The translations under genes were made by a program, and so were the position numbers. This document shows, one piece after another, positions 33,288 to 41,292 of a stretch of DNA of 64,000 bases (the stretch's first letter is position 1; every line of letters starts with the position of its first letter). The stretch is from Streptomyces sp. SID13726 (lineage in GTDB: Bacteria; Actinomycetota; Actinomycetes; Streptomycetales; Streptomycetaceae), in NCBI RefSeq assembly GCF_010548375.1, contig NZ_JAAGLY010000019.1:111460-175459 (forward strand), in the 5' to 3' direction. The notes below the pieces were generated by a model. It was not told the DNA's origin. It saw nothing but the letters and a program-made list of their open reading frames with translations, and did not search any database.

Positions 33288-33754
33288 AACACGAACGGCC
33301 CCGGCGACTGCGCCCCGGTCGCCGTGCAGGTGACGGTGATCCCGAAGACGACGATCTTCAGCGAACCGCCGTAGGACTCCAGGCTGTCGCCGGAGTTCAC
33401 GGTGCCGCTGAGCGGACCGACGGTGACGGGGTCACCGGCCGCGATGGCCGGGTTCTCCGTGCCGCTGAAGGTGGTGGTGCCACCGTTCGCGTTCACGAAG
33501 GTGAGGGTCGAGGTGATCGAGTCGGCGGAGAGCGCGAGCGGTGCGTTGATCGCCGAGGTGACGGTGACGGTGGCGGCGGTGCCGTCCTGGGTGGCGGTGA
33601 GGGTGGCCTGCCCGCTGCCGTAGATGCCACAGTCCGCGTCGATGGTCGCGGTGTCCGGGGTGACGGCGAGGGCGGCGGGCGCGAACGCGAGCCCGACGGC
33701 CGCGAGTGTGCCGACCGCCAGTGCCGCACCGGTGCCTATGCGCTTGCCTTTCAT
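33281..33754 (-). CDS. Small secreted protein, beta-rich
   Basis: 157 residues. Signal peptide (AALAVGTLAAVGLAFAPAALA), then an all-beta Thr/Ser-rich mature domain with two cysteines (DADCGIYG and VTCTATG), likely one disulfide. No recognised family. It precedes the WxL-like and DUF916-like genes on the same strand and shares their secretion and composition, so it may be a third component. ATG 33754 is preferred; GGAAGGGA lies about 12 nt upstream. Upstream in-frame GTG starts would spoil the signal peptide. Confidence 0.72.
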   Translation of the reverse strand: MKGKRIGTGAALAVGTLAAVGLAFAPAALAVTPDTATIDADCGIYGSGQATLTATQDGTAATVTVTSAINAPLALSADSITSTLTFVNANGGTTTFSGTENPAIAAGDPVTVGPLSGTVNSGDSLESYGGSLKIVVFGITVTCTATGAQSPGPFVFD

Positions 33755-33959
33755 GGAATCCGGTTCCCTTCCCGTGGTGGGGACTGCCATGTGGGGATGG
33801 ACGGGGGGTGCATTCCGACGGGCGGCCGGCCTTCACGGGGCGTGGTGCGGGACGCCGCGCGAGCTGGAATCTGACGGTCCGTCGGAATTTCCGGTTCCAT
33901 TGATACGCGTGGGACGGGGAACGGCAAGCCGGAAATCCGGCCAAGTGTTACCGCGGGTA

Positions 33960-34313
33960 TCAGCCAGCGGTCACCGTACTGCGCACGGTGCCGTCGGCCC
34001 CCGCCACCAGCACCGGAGTCTCCGGCCCGCCCAGCTCCCGCACCGCGGCCCGGTCCAGCTCCGAGGCCGATTCGGCCTCCGTCACCACGGCCGCCGCCTC
34101 CAGCGACCTCGCCCCGGACGCCACCGCCATGGCCACCGCCGTCTGCAAAGCACTCAACCGCAACGAGGGAAGGTCCACCGTCCCGGCCACATACGTCCGC
34201 CCGGTGTCGTCCCGTACGGCCGCCCCCTCGGGCACCCCGTTCCGGGCCCGAGCCGAACGGGCCAGGGTCACGATCTTGCGGTCCTCGGGGTCAAGCGCGC
34301 TGTTGTCGGTCAT
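33960..34313 (-). CDS. Cytidine deaminase-like protein lacking the zinc site
   Basis: 117 residues. The fold pattern of a CDA is readable (ARNGVPEGAAVRDDTGRTYV, then LPSLRLSALQTAVAMAVASG), but the catalytic H/C-A-E and P-C-x-x-C zinc motifs are missing: the position of CAE is occupied by LSALQTA and there is no cysteine in the protein at all. It is therefore unlikely to deaminate cytidine and may be a structural or regulatory remnant kept in the era/ybeY/phoH neighbourhood, where real cdd genes often sit. Confidence 0.7.
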   Translation of the reverse strand: MTDNSALDPEDRKIVTLARSARARNGVPEGAAVRDDTGRTYVAGTVDLPSLRLSALQTAVAMAVASGARSLEAAAVVTEAESASELDRAAVRELGGPETPVLVAGADGTVRSTVTAG

Positions 34314-34368
34314 GGCAGGAGCATACGAAGCGCACCGCGGATCACCGCGCCACGGGGTACGGGGTACG

Positions 34369-35238
34369 TCACCCCGCCACCGGATACATCGCCCCGCGCC
34401 GCCCCTCCGGCGAGGCCAGCCACTCCAGCTTGGCCGCGGTGTTCGCCTCGTCCAGCGGGGTGTGCAGGACGACCGTCAGATCGGGGCGGGCCGGCACCTT
34501 CATCGCCGTCGACTCCACGCACAGCAGCCCGACCAGCGGATGGTCGAGCTCCTTGCGGATCACCCCGGCGTCCTCGATGTCCCGCCGCTCCCACAGCTCG
34601 GTGAACTCGGCGCTCGCCTCCTTCAGCCGGGCCAGCACCTCCGGGAAACCCTCGTCGTGCGGGCGCGCGGAGGAGGCCGCCCGGAACTGGGCGACGACCG
34701 TGCGCGCGTTCTGTTCCCAGCTGTGCGATCGCGACCGGTACAGCGGGTCGGTGAAGAAGTCGACGATGCAGTTCTGGGTGTTCTCCGGCCGCATCCCGAG
34801 CACCCAGCCGGCGGCGTCGTTGTACATCACGCAGTTGTAGTACGGGTCCATGATGTGCGCCGGATACGGCATCCACGCGTCGATCAGCCGCCGCAGCCCC
34901 TCACAGCCGTGCTCGGCGGCCGGCTCGGGCGCGGGCGGGTTCAGCCCGGCAAGGACGTACAGATGCCGCCGCTCCGCGTTGCTGAGCCGCAGCACCCGCC
35001 CGACCGAGTCCAGGACCTGCGGGGAGACGGAGATGTCCCGCCCCTGCTCCAGCCACTGGTACCAGGACGCGCCCACCCCCGCGAGCACCGCGACCTCCTC
35101 GCGCCGCAGCCCCGGCGTCCGCCGCCGCGCCCCGCCGTCCGGCAGCCCGGCCTCGGCGGGCGAGACCCGGGCCCGCCGGCTCATCAGGAACTCCCGCAGC
35201 TCACTGTGCCGTTCACTCCTGGGTACGGCCTCGGGCAC
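34369..35238 (-). CDS. MmyB-like helix-turn-helix transcriptional regulator
   Basis: About 289 residues. HTH TPGLRREEVAVLAGVGASWY followed by QWLEQGRDISVS, then the MmyB-like ligand domain (YPAHIMDPYYNCVMYNDAAG ... DHPLVGLLCVES). Start GTG 35238 with AGGGGG about 9 nt upstream; longer forms to 35304 would run over the palindrome. It is divergent from an MFS transporter with a perfect 19-bp palindrome between, the classic layout of a regulator that represses its own efflux pump. Confidence 0.87.
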   Translation of the reverse strand: MPEAVPRSERHSELREFLMSRRARVSPAEAGLPDGGARRRTPGLRREEVAVLAGVGASWYQWLEQGRDISVSPQVLDSVGRVLRLSNAERRHLYVLAGLNPPAPEPAAEHGCEGLRRLIDAWMPYPAHIMDPYYNCVMYNDAAGWVLGMRPENTQNCIVDFFTDPLYRSRSHSWEQNARTVVAQFRAASSARPHDEGFPEVLARLKEASAEFTELWERRDIEDAGVIRKELDHPLVGLLCVESTAMKVPARPDLTVVLHTPLDEANTAAKLEWLASPEGRRGAMYPVAG

Positions 35239-35282
35239 GAACGCATCCCCCTCGTTGTCGCCAACCGGTGTCACCCCGTTGC

Positions 35283-35301
35283 CTGGTGGTGCCACCACCA
35301 G
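35283..35301. promoter_or_regulatory. Perfect 19-bp palindrome, probable operator for regulator/MFS pair
   Basis: CTGGTGGTG-C-CACCACCAG: 9-bp arms around one base. It sits 45 bp upstream of the regulator start and 51 bp upstream of the MFS start, in the only intergenic space of the divergent pair. The position suits control of both promoters by the MmyB-like regulator. Confidence 0.65.
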
Positions 35302-35351
35302 CACAACCTGCCGCTCCCCACGGCTATTCCGACGCGCGCAGGCTCTTGCCC

Positions 35352-36785
35352 ATGGCGATCGACACCCAGAGCCCCACCACCGACCCGCTCGACACCCCCC
35401 GGTTGTCGACGCGCGACAAACTCGTCCTGTTCGTCCTGTGCGCGGCCCAGTTCATGGTCGCGCTGGACTTCTCCGTCCTGAACGTCGCCCTGCCCGTCCT
35501 GGGCACCGACCTCGGCATGAACCAGTCCGCCCTCCAGTGGGCGGTCACCGCGTTCGCGCTCCCGTCGGGCGGCTTCCTGCTCCTGTTCGGCCGCATCGGC
35601 GACCTCTACGGCCGCCGGAAGCTGTTCCTCACCGGCCTCGCCCTGTTCGGCGCGGCCTCCCTCCTCGCGACCCTCGCCTGGGACCCGGCGTCCTTCCTCG
35701 CCGGACGCGCCCTCCAGGGCCTCGGCGCGGCGGCCATCGTGCCGACCGGCATGTCCCTGCTGACCACGACCTTCCCCGAGGGCCCGGCCCGCGACCGCGC
35801 CCTGGGCATCTCCGGCACCCTGCTCTCGCTCGGCTTCACCATCGGCATGGTGGCCGGCGGCACCCTGACCGACACCCTCGGCTGGCGCTCCACGATGGGC
35901 CTGCTCACCCTGTTCGCCCTGATCGTGCTCCCGCTGGCCCCCGGCCTGCTCCCGGAGTCCCGCACCCCTCACCGCCCCCGCCTGGACATCCCCGGCGCGA
36001 CCACCGTCACCGGCGGACTGCTCTCCCTGATCTACGCCCTCTCGACCGCCGCCGACCACGGCTTCGCCCGCCCCGACGTCATCACGACCCTGATCACGGG
36101 CGTCCTGCTCCTCGCGGCCTTCATCAGGATCGAGTCCCGTACCGCACAACCCCTGGTGTCCCTCCCCATGCTGCGCCGCCGCACGGTGGCCTGGGGCAAC
36201 ATCGGCGGCCTGGTCACCTTCTCGATGATGTCGACGGTCGTCTTCGCCCTGACCCTCTACCTCCAGGAGATCCTGCACCTGTCCGCCTTCGAGACCGGCC
36301 TGGTCTTCGGCGTCCAGGGCGTCCTCTCCGCGGTCGCCGGCACCTACGCCCCGAAGGTCATCGGCCGCCTCGGCGCCCACCGCACACTGGTCGCCTCGCT
36401 CGCCGGCCAGGGCGCCCTGATCGCCGCCCTGCTGGGCCTGGACACCGGGAGCTGGTCGGTCTGGCTCGCCACGGCCGCCGTCTCCCTGGCCAGCATGTGC
36501 CACCTCGGCGCGATCATCTCGTACGGCATCACGGTGACCTCCGGCGTCCCCGACGCGGAACAGGGCCTGGCCACCGGCCTGGTCACCTCCACCCAGCAGG
36601 TCGGCATCACCGTGGGCATCCCCCTGCTCGGCGTCCTCGCCACCACCTCGCACGACCTGCTGACCGGCGTCCACACGGTCCTCGCCCTGGACGCGGTGAT
36701 CGTCCTCGCGGCGGCCGTGCTGGTCGGAGTGGGGCTGCGGGTGCGCTCAGGGGCGGTCGAGACGCAGCCGCTCGGCGCGCGGTAG
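35352..36785 (+). CDS. MFS transporter, DHA2/EmrB-QacA type (14 TM)
   Basis: 477 residues, about 14 membrane segments. Motif D1/C-like N-terminus (FMVALDFSVLNVALPVLGTD), motif A as GRIGDLYGRRKLF, and QGLGAAAIVPTGMSLL. Probably a proton-driven drug or metabolite exporter in the cytoplasmic membrane. It is divergent from an MmyB-like regulator. The last 39 bases overlap the 3' end of the convergent mmcQ/yjbR gene. Confidence 0.9.
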   Translation: MAIDTQSPTTDPLDTPRLSTRDKLVLFVLCAAQFMVALDFSVLNVALPVLGTDLGMNQSALQWAVTAFALPSGGFLLLFGRIGDLYGRRKLFLTGLALFGAASLLATLAWDPASFLAGRALQGLGAAAIVPTGMSLLTTTFPEGPARDRALGISGTLLSLGFTIGMVAGGTLTDTLGWRSTMGLLTLFALIVLPLAPGLLPESRTPHRPRLDIPGATTVTGGLLSLIYALSTAADHGFARPDVITTLITGVLLLAAFIRIESRTAQPLVSLPMLRRRTVAWGNIGGLVTFSMMSTVVFALTLYLQEILHLSAFETGLVFGVQGVLSAVAGTYAPKVIGRLGAHRTLVASLAGQGALIAALLGLDTGSWSVWLATAAVSLASMCHLGAIISYGITVTSGVPDAEQGLATGLVTSTQQVGITVGIPLLGVLATTSHDLLTGVHTVLALDAVIVLAAAVLVGVGLRVRSGAVETQPLGAR

Positions 36786-37106
36786 ACCGGCCACCACCAG
36801 GTCGTACGAGTCCTCCACGAGCTCCCGGATCATACGGTCCGGGAGCTCGCCGTCGACCGTGACGGTGTTCCAGTGGCGCTTGTTCATGTGATAGCCGGGG
36901 ATGATCAGCCCCGGGTGGTCGGCGCGCAGCCGGATCGCGTCCTCCGGGTCGCACTTGAGGTTGACCTTCAGGGGCCGCGCGTCGATCCAGCTCAGGGCGA
37001 ACAGCTTGCCGAGCACCTTGAAGACCGAGATCTCCGGGCTGAACGGGAAGTCCTCCACCGAAGCGTTGAAGGACAGGCACAGGGCGCGCAGCTCCTCGGG
37101 GGTCAC
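36747..37106 (-). CDS. MmcQ/YjbR-family protein
   Basis: 119 residues. Family pattern complete: FPFSPEISVFKVLGKLFAL, VNLKCDPEDAIRLR, YHMNKRHWNTV, and LVEDSYDLVVAGLP. YjbR proteins have a CyaY-like/double-wing DNA-binding fold; the cellular role is not settled. GTG 37106 follows GGAGGAAGA and overlaps the stop of the CorC-like gene (GTGA), so they are co-translated. Its 3' end runs 39 bases into the convergent MFS gene. Confidence 0.9.
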   Translation of the reverse strand: MTPEELRALCLSFNASVEDFPFSPEISVFKVLGKLFALSWIDARPLKVNLKCDPEDAIRLRADHPGLIIPGYHMNKRHWNTVTVDGELPDRMIRELVEDSYDLVVAGLPRAERLRLDRP

Positions 37107-38404
37107 TCTTCCTCCGTCTCCTTCTCGGCCGCGGAGTCCACCGGCTCCACCAGCACGGTCACGATCTTGTTCCGGCGCCCGGCGGCGGCCTCCGCGGTCA
37201 GCCGCAGCGCACGCCCGTCCGGGAGTTCCACGACGGAGGACGCCCCGGCGATGGGTACCCGCCCCAGCGCCTTCGCGAGCAGCCCGCCGACGGTCTCCAC
37301 ATCCTCGTCGTCGTACTCGTCGAGGCCGTACAGCTCACCGAGGTCGGTGATGTCGAGGCGCGCGGTGACCCGGAAGCGGTCGTCGCCCAGCTCCTCCACC
37401 GGCGGGAGTTCACGGTCGTACTCGTCGGTGATCTCCCCGACGATCTCCTCCAGGATGTCCTCGATCGTCACGATCCCGGCCGTGCCGCCGTACTCGTCGA
37501 TCACGACGGCCACGTGGTTGCGGTCCTGCTGCATCTCGCGCAGCAGATCACCGGCGTTCTTCGTGTCCGGCACGAACGCGGCGGGCCGCATCGCCGTGGA
37601 CACAAGCTCGCTCTCCGCGTCCCGGCTGATGTGCGTCTTGCGGACCAGGTCCTTCAGATACACGATCCCGACGATGTCGTCCTCGCTCTCCCCGGTCACC
37701 GGGATACGCGAGAAACCCGACCTGAGCGCCAGGGTCAGCGCCTGACGGATCGTCTTGTAGCGCTCGATGACGACGAGATCGGTGCGCGGCACCATGACCT
37801 CCCGCACCAGCGTGTCCCCCAGCTCGAAGACCGAGTGCACCATCCGGCGCTCGTCGTCCTCGATCAGGGACTCCTTCTCGGCGAGGTCGACCAGCGCGCG
37901 CAGCTCCGCCTCGGAGGCGAAGGGACCACGCCGGAAGCCCTTGCCGGGAGTCAGCGCGTTGCCGATGAGAATCAGCAACGACGGGATCGGGCCCATGACC
38001 CGGGCCAGCGGAAGCAGGATGTACGCCGCCGCGGTCGCCGTGTTGAGCGGATGCTGACGCCCGATGGTGCGCGGCGAGACCCCCACCGCGACGTACGACA
38101 CCAGCACCATCACCCCGATCGCGACCAGCAGGGCACGGGTGGTGCCGGGGAACTCCTGGAGGCAGGCGTAGGTGACCAGCGCGGCGGCCGCCATCTCGCA
38201 GGCGACGCGCACCAGCAGCGCCACATTGAGATAGCGGGTCGGGTCGGCGGCGATCTGGGCGAGCTTGGCACTGCCCCGACGGCCGTTCCGTACGGCCTCC
38301 TCGGCACGGAAGCTGGAGACCCGCGCGAGGCCCGCCTCCGCACAGGCGGCGAGCCACGCGACCACGACCAGGGCGATGGCGCCGGAGACGAGGGGCAGAC
38401 TCAT
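37103..38404 (-). CDS. CNNM/CorC-type transporter-associated protein (hemolysin C family)
   Basis: 433 residues. N-terminal DUF21/CNNM membrane domain with three to four segments (VSGAIALVVVAWLAACAEA at the start), paired CBS domains at about 185-310 (REVMVPRTDLVVIERYKTIR and DRNHVAVVIDEYGGTAGIVT), and C-terminal CorC_HlyC domain. The family moves or senses Mg2+ and other divalent ions. ATGA overlap with the ybeY stop shows coupling. Typical partner of ybeY-phoH in actinobacteria. Confidence 0.92.
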   Translation of the reverse strand: MSLPLVSGAIALVVVAWLAACAEAGLARVSSFRAEEAVRNGRRGSAKLAQIAADPTRYLNVALLVRVACEMAAAALVTYACLQEFPGTTRALLVAIGVMVLVSYVAVGVSPRTIGRQHPLNTATAAAYILLPLARVMGPIPSLLILIGNALTPGKGFRRGPFASEAELRALVDLAEKESLIEDDERRMVHSVFELGDTLVREVMVPRTDLVVIERYKTIRQALTLALRSGFSRIPVTGESEDDIVGIVYLKDLVRKTHISRDAESELVSTAMRPAAFVPDTKNAGDLLREMQQDRNHVAVVIDEYGGTAGIVTIEDILEEIVGEITDEYDRELPPVEELGDDRFRVTARLDITDLGELYGLDEYDDEDVETVGGLLAKALGRVPIAGASSVVELPDGRALRLTAEAAAGRRNKIVTVLVEPVDSAAEKETEEE

Positions 38405-38898
38405 GAGACGGTCGGCGCGGGAGACGGACCGGTGAGCCCCTTCTCCGACCTCCACCCGTCCACGATGGCCGCCTGGAGACCGAACATCTCGGCCTTCTCG
38501 TCCGGCTCCTCGTGGTCGTACCCGAGCAGGTGCAGCACCCCGTGCACGGTGAGCAGTTGAAGCTCCTCGTCCATGGAGTGCTGCGTCTCGGCCTCCTCGC
38601 CCTGCCGCTTGGCGACCTCGGGACAGAGCACGATGTCACCGAGGAGGCCCTGCGGGGGCTCGTCGTCGTCCTTGCTGGGCGGCCGCAGCTCGTCCATCGG
38701 GAACGACATGACGTCGGTGGGCCCCGGCAGGTCCATCCACTGGATGTGCAGCTGCTCCATGGCGTCGTCGTCCACGACGATCACCGAGAGCTCGGAGAGC
38801 GGGTGGATGCGCATCCGCGCGAGCGCGTAGCGGGCGATGTCGAGGATCGCCTGCTCGTCGACCTCGGTTCCGGACTCGTTGTTGACGTCGATCGACAT
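38401..38898 (-). CDS. ybeY: rRNA maturation endoribonuclease YbeY
   Basis: 165 residues. Zinc motif HGVLHLLGYDHEE, with the preceding family segments VDDDAMEQLHIQWM and GPTDVMSFPMDE. Acts in 16S rRNA 3' maturation and ribosome quality control. ATG 38898, 13 bp downstream of the phoH stop, follows a conventional box. Its stop overlaps the CorC-like gene start. Confidence 0.96.
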   Translation of the reverse strand: MSIDVNNESGTEVDEQAILDIARYALARMRIHPLSELSVIVVDDDAMEQLHIQWMDLPGPTDVMSFPMDELRPPSKDDDEPPQGLLGDIVLCPEVAKRQGEEAETQHSMDEELQLLTVHGVLHLLGYDHEEPDEKAEMFGLQAAIVDGWRSEKGLTGPSPAPTVS

Positions 38899-38911
38899 GG
38901 TGCTGGCTTGT

Positions 38912-41041
38912 CTACTTCCGCTTGTTCCGGCCGCCCTTGTGGGTGCCGTTCTCCGTGCCGTTCTGGCTGTCGTACTTCTCGTACGCATCGACGATACGGC
39001 CGACCAGCTTGTGCCGTACGACGTCCTGCGACGACAGCCGCGAGAAGTGCACGTCGTCGAGCCCCTCCAGAATGTCCTGCACCTGCCGCAGCCCCGACTT
39101 CGTCCCGTTGGGCAGGTCCACCTGCGTCACATCACCCGTGATCACGATCTTCGACTCGAACCCGAGCCGGGTGAGGAACATCTTCATCTGCTCGGGGCTC
39201 GTGTTCTGAGCCTCGTCCAGGATGATGAAGGCGTCATTCAGGGTGTTGTGCGTGAGCAGGTAGTCCTGCGTGACGTACAACGAGTCCTCGGCCGCCACCT
39301 GGATGCAGACGGTCTCCTCCCGGCCCGCGGGCTCGATGCTGTCGATGAACCGCATCGGGCGCCCGCCTCCTCCGGCCGCGTGGTACTTGTCGCGCTTGCG
39401 GGCGAGACGGAAGGGTTCGATTCCTTCGGGGAGGCGGATGTCGACGACGTGGGTGTCGTGGCGATGAGCACCCAGAGCAGTGCCCTGCTTCCGGTCTTCG
39501 GCAAGCCGACGGCGCGCGTAGGCGACGCCACCGAGCGACTGGACCAGGGCGATGATGTCGTCACGCAGGAGAATCGACGTGGTCGAGAACTGAACCCGGC
39601 ACGTGCGGTCCTTCTGCGTGACCGGTCCGCCGTCGGAGTCGAGGAGACCCTGGAGCACGGACAGTCGTACGTCGGCCGAGTTGTACAGGTAGTCGTCCGG
39701 GACGAACTTGGTGTGCGAACGCGTACGCAGCAGATCCAGCTCACGCATGACCCGCGTGACGGGATTCTCCAGGGTGACGACGTCTCCAGGAGACTTGATC
39801 CGGTTGAGAACGTAGTCAGGACCGCTCTTGTGCCTGACCGCGACACCGGGCAGCGCGGCTTCCAGAGCCACGGCCAGCTCACGGTCCTCGGTCGCGAAGG
39901 ACGGAGTGGTGGATCCGGTCAGGCAGCCATCGCCCAGGAGCAGTCCCAGCGCGTACGGATCCATGGGAACGTCACGCTCGGGGAAGCTGACCGGCGCCGT
40001 GAGCATCGGCAGTTCGTACCGGCGCGCATGGGCCGCCCGCAGGTTGCCGATCATCTCCTGGGTCTCCAGGACCCGCCACGGCTTGTCACGACGCTTGTCG
40101 TCGCGCGTCCTGACCGTCCACAAGTGCTCACCGCACGCCAGGGTCCAGGAGCCGTCCTGGGCGGTGACGCGGTAGATGTCACGCTCGCCCTGCGGATAGA
40201 CACCGAGAACCGGGGTCGGCTCACCGTTCGAGCCAATGACCAGGTCACCGACCTGGAGGTCGCCAATGGGGCGCCAGCCATCCGGTGTGAGGACGTTCGT
40301 GAAGAGCGGTTGTGAACGACCCCGCATATACGCCAGCGGCGCCACCTCGATCGTCCCCGCCGCCATCAGCTTCGGGATCGAGTCCGGGTCCAGCATGTCG
40401 TGCAGGGCGTCGTACAGCGGGCGCAGGTAGGGGTCGATCTTCTCGTAGAGGGTGCCGGGCAGGAAGCCCAGGCGCTCTCCGGCCTCCACCGCGGGGCGGG
40501 TCAGGATGATGCGGTTGACCTGCTTGGACTGGAGGGCCTGGACCGCCTTGGCCATGGCGAGGTAGGTCTTGCCGGTGCCGGCGGGGCCGATGCCGAAGAC
40601 GATCGTGTGCTTGTCGATCGCGTCGACGTACCGCTTCTGGTTGAGGGTCTTGGGGCGGATGGTGCGGCCGCGCGAGGACAGGATGTTCTGTGTGAGCACC
40701 TCGGCCGGGGTCTCCTGGCCGTCGCTCGTCCCGTTCTCACTCGCTCGCAGCATGGCGATCGAGCGTTCCACTGCGTCCTCCGTCATCGGCTGTCCGGTGC
40801 GGAGCACCAGCATCATCTCGTCGAACAGGCGCTGGACCAGGGCGACGTCCGCCGCCCCACCGGTCGCGCTGATCTCGTTGCCCCGGACATGGATGTCGGC
40901 CGCCGGGAAGGCCTTCTCGATCACGCGCAGGAGCGAGTCGCCGGACCCCAGGACCGAGACCATGGGGTGCTGGGCGGGGACGGTGAAGTGTGCACTCGCC
41001 TGCCCCTGCGCGGGGCTGTGACCTGTGGGTGTCTGAGTCAT
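38912..41041 (-). CDS. phoH: PhoH-family P-loop ATPase interrupted by an intein
   Basis: 709-residue precursor. Exteins: residues 1-242 (N-terminal KH-like region, Walker A GIGPAGTGKT, then LGFLPGTLYEKIDPYLRPLY) and 600-709 (Walker B AFIILDEAQN, GDVTQVDLP, then DVVRHKLVGRIVDAYEKY). Joined, they give a 352-residue PhoH of normal length. The insert (243-599) starts with Ser, ends HN, and is followed by Thr, the arrangement of a splicing intein. Without splicing the ATPase would lack its Walker B in the right place, so splicing is probably needed for function. PhoH proteins are RNA-associated ATPases/helicases. The gene heads the phoH-ybeY-corC-mmcQ chain. ATG 41041. Confidence 0.95.
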   Translation of the reverse strand: MTQTPTGHSPAQGQASAHFTVPAQHPMVSVLGSGDSLLRVIEKAFPAADIHVRGNEISATGGAADVALVQRLFDEMMLVLRTGQPMTEDAVERSIAMLRASENGTSDGQETPAEVLTQNILSSRGRTIRPKTLNQKRYVDAIDKHTIVFGIGPAGTGKTYLAMAKAVQALQSKQVNRIILTRPAVEAGERLGFLPGTLYEKIDPYLRPLYDALHDMLDPDSIPKLMAAGTIEVAPLAYMRGRSQPLFTNVLTPDGWRPIGDLQVGDLVIGSNGEPTPVLGVYPQGERDIYRVTAQDGSWTLACGEHLWTVRTRDDKRRDKPWRVLETQEMIGNLRAAHARRYELPMLTAPVSFPERDVPMDPYALGLLLGDGCLTGSTTPSFATEDRELAVALEAALPGVAVRHKSGPDYVLNRIKSPGDVVTLENPVTRVMRELDLLRTRSHTKFVPDDYLYNSADVRLSVLQGLLDSDGGPVTQKDRTCRVQFSTTSILLRDDIIALVQSLGGVAYARRRLAEDRKQGTALGAHRHDTHVVDIRLPEGIEPFRLARKRDKYHAAGGGGRPMRFIDSIEPAGREETVCIQVAAEDSLYVTQDYLLTHNTLNDAFIILDEAQNTSPEQMKMFLTRLGFESKIVITGDVTQVDLPNGTKSGLRQVQDILEGLDDVHFSRLSSQDVVRHKLVGRIVDAYEKYDSQNGTENGTHKGGRNKRK
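39245..40315 (-). other. Intein with LAGLIDADG homing endonuclease, inserted in PhoH
   Basis: 357 residues in frame within phoH. N-terminal splicing block: Ser1 in SQPLFTNVLTPDG, with LQVGDLVIGSNGEPTPV. Block B-type His in TLACGEHLWTVR. Endonuclease motifs: LGLLLGDGCLTG and LQGLLDSDGG. C-terminal block: VAAEDSLYVTQDYLLTHN, then extein Thr+1. Insertion lies directly before TLNDAFIILDEAQN, the conserved run into Walker B. A counted 60-base line inside it (39661-39720) is 35/60 G+C (58 percent), clearly below the surrounding genes, which fits horizontal acquisition. All splice residues look intact. Confidence 0.93.
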
Positions 41042-41192
41042 GGGCCGGCGCTGAAGGCCTGCGGTTCCTCCTCGTCACGGCCGCACAGCGGAAGGCGGCC
41101 TCGCGGTTCAAGAGTACGACGGTGCACTGACAACGCCGTAGGACTTTTCTGCGGTGAGGGCGCCCTGAATGAAGCGGTGAGCCCTGCATGCT

Positions 41193-41209
41193 CCCCCAGT
41201 ACTCGGGGG
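41193..41209. other. GC hairpin in the phoH / FAD-subunit intergenic space
   Basis: CCCCC-AGTACTC-GGGGG, 5-bp stem with 7-nt loop, in the 251 bp between divergent phoH and the FAD-binding protein gene. Could be an attenuator in the leader of the plus-strand gene or a random GC hairpin; no U-tract. Confidence 0.4.
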
Positions 41210-41292
41210 AAGACTGCGCTTGCTGCCACGCGTGTTCGAAGACCTCGAAGGCGGCGGTGGCCACGAGTCCGTACGGAGAAAGCAGGAAGACC

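Noticed and set aside
39245..40315. Lower-GC insert in phoH as a frameshifted transposon or two separate genes
   Set aside because: The frame is open throughout, and both splice junctions and LAGLIDADG motifs are present, so an intein explains it better.
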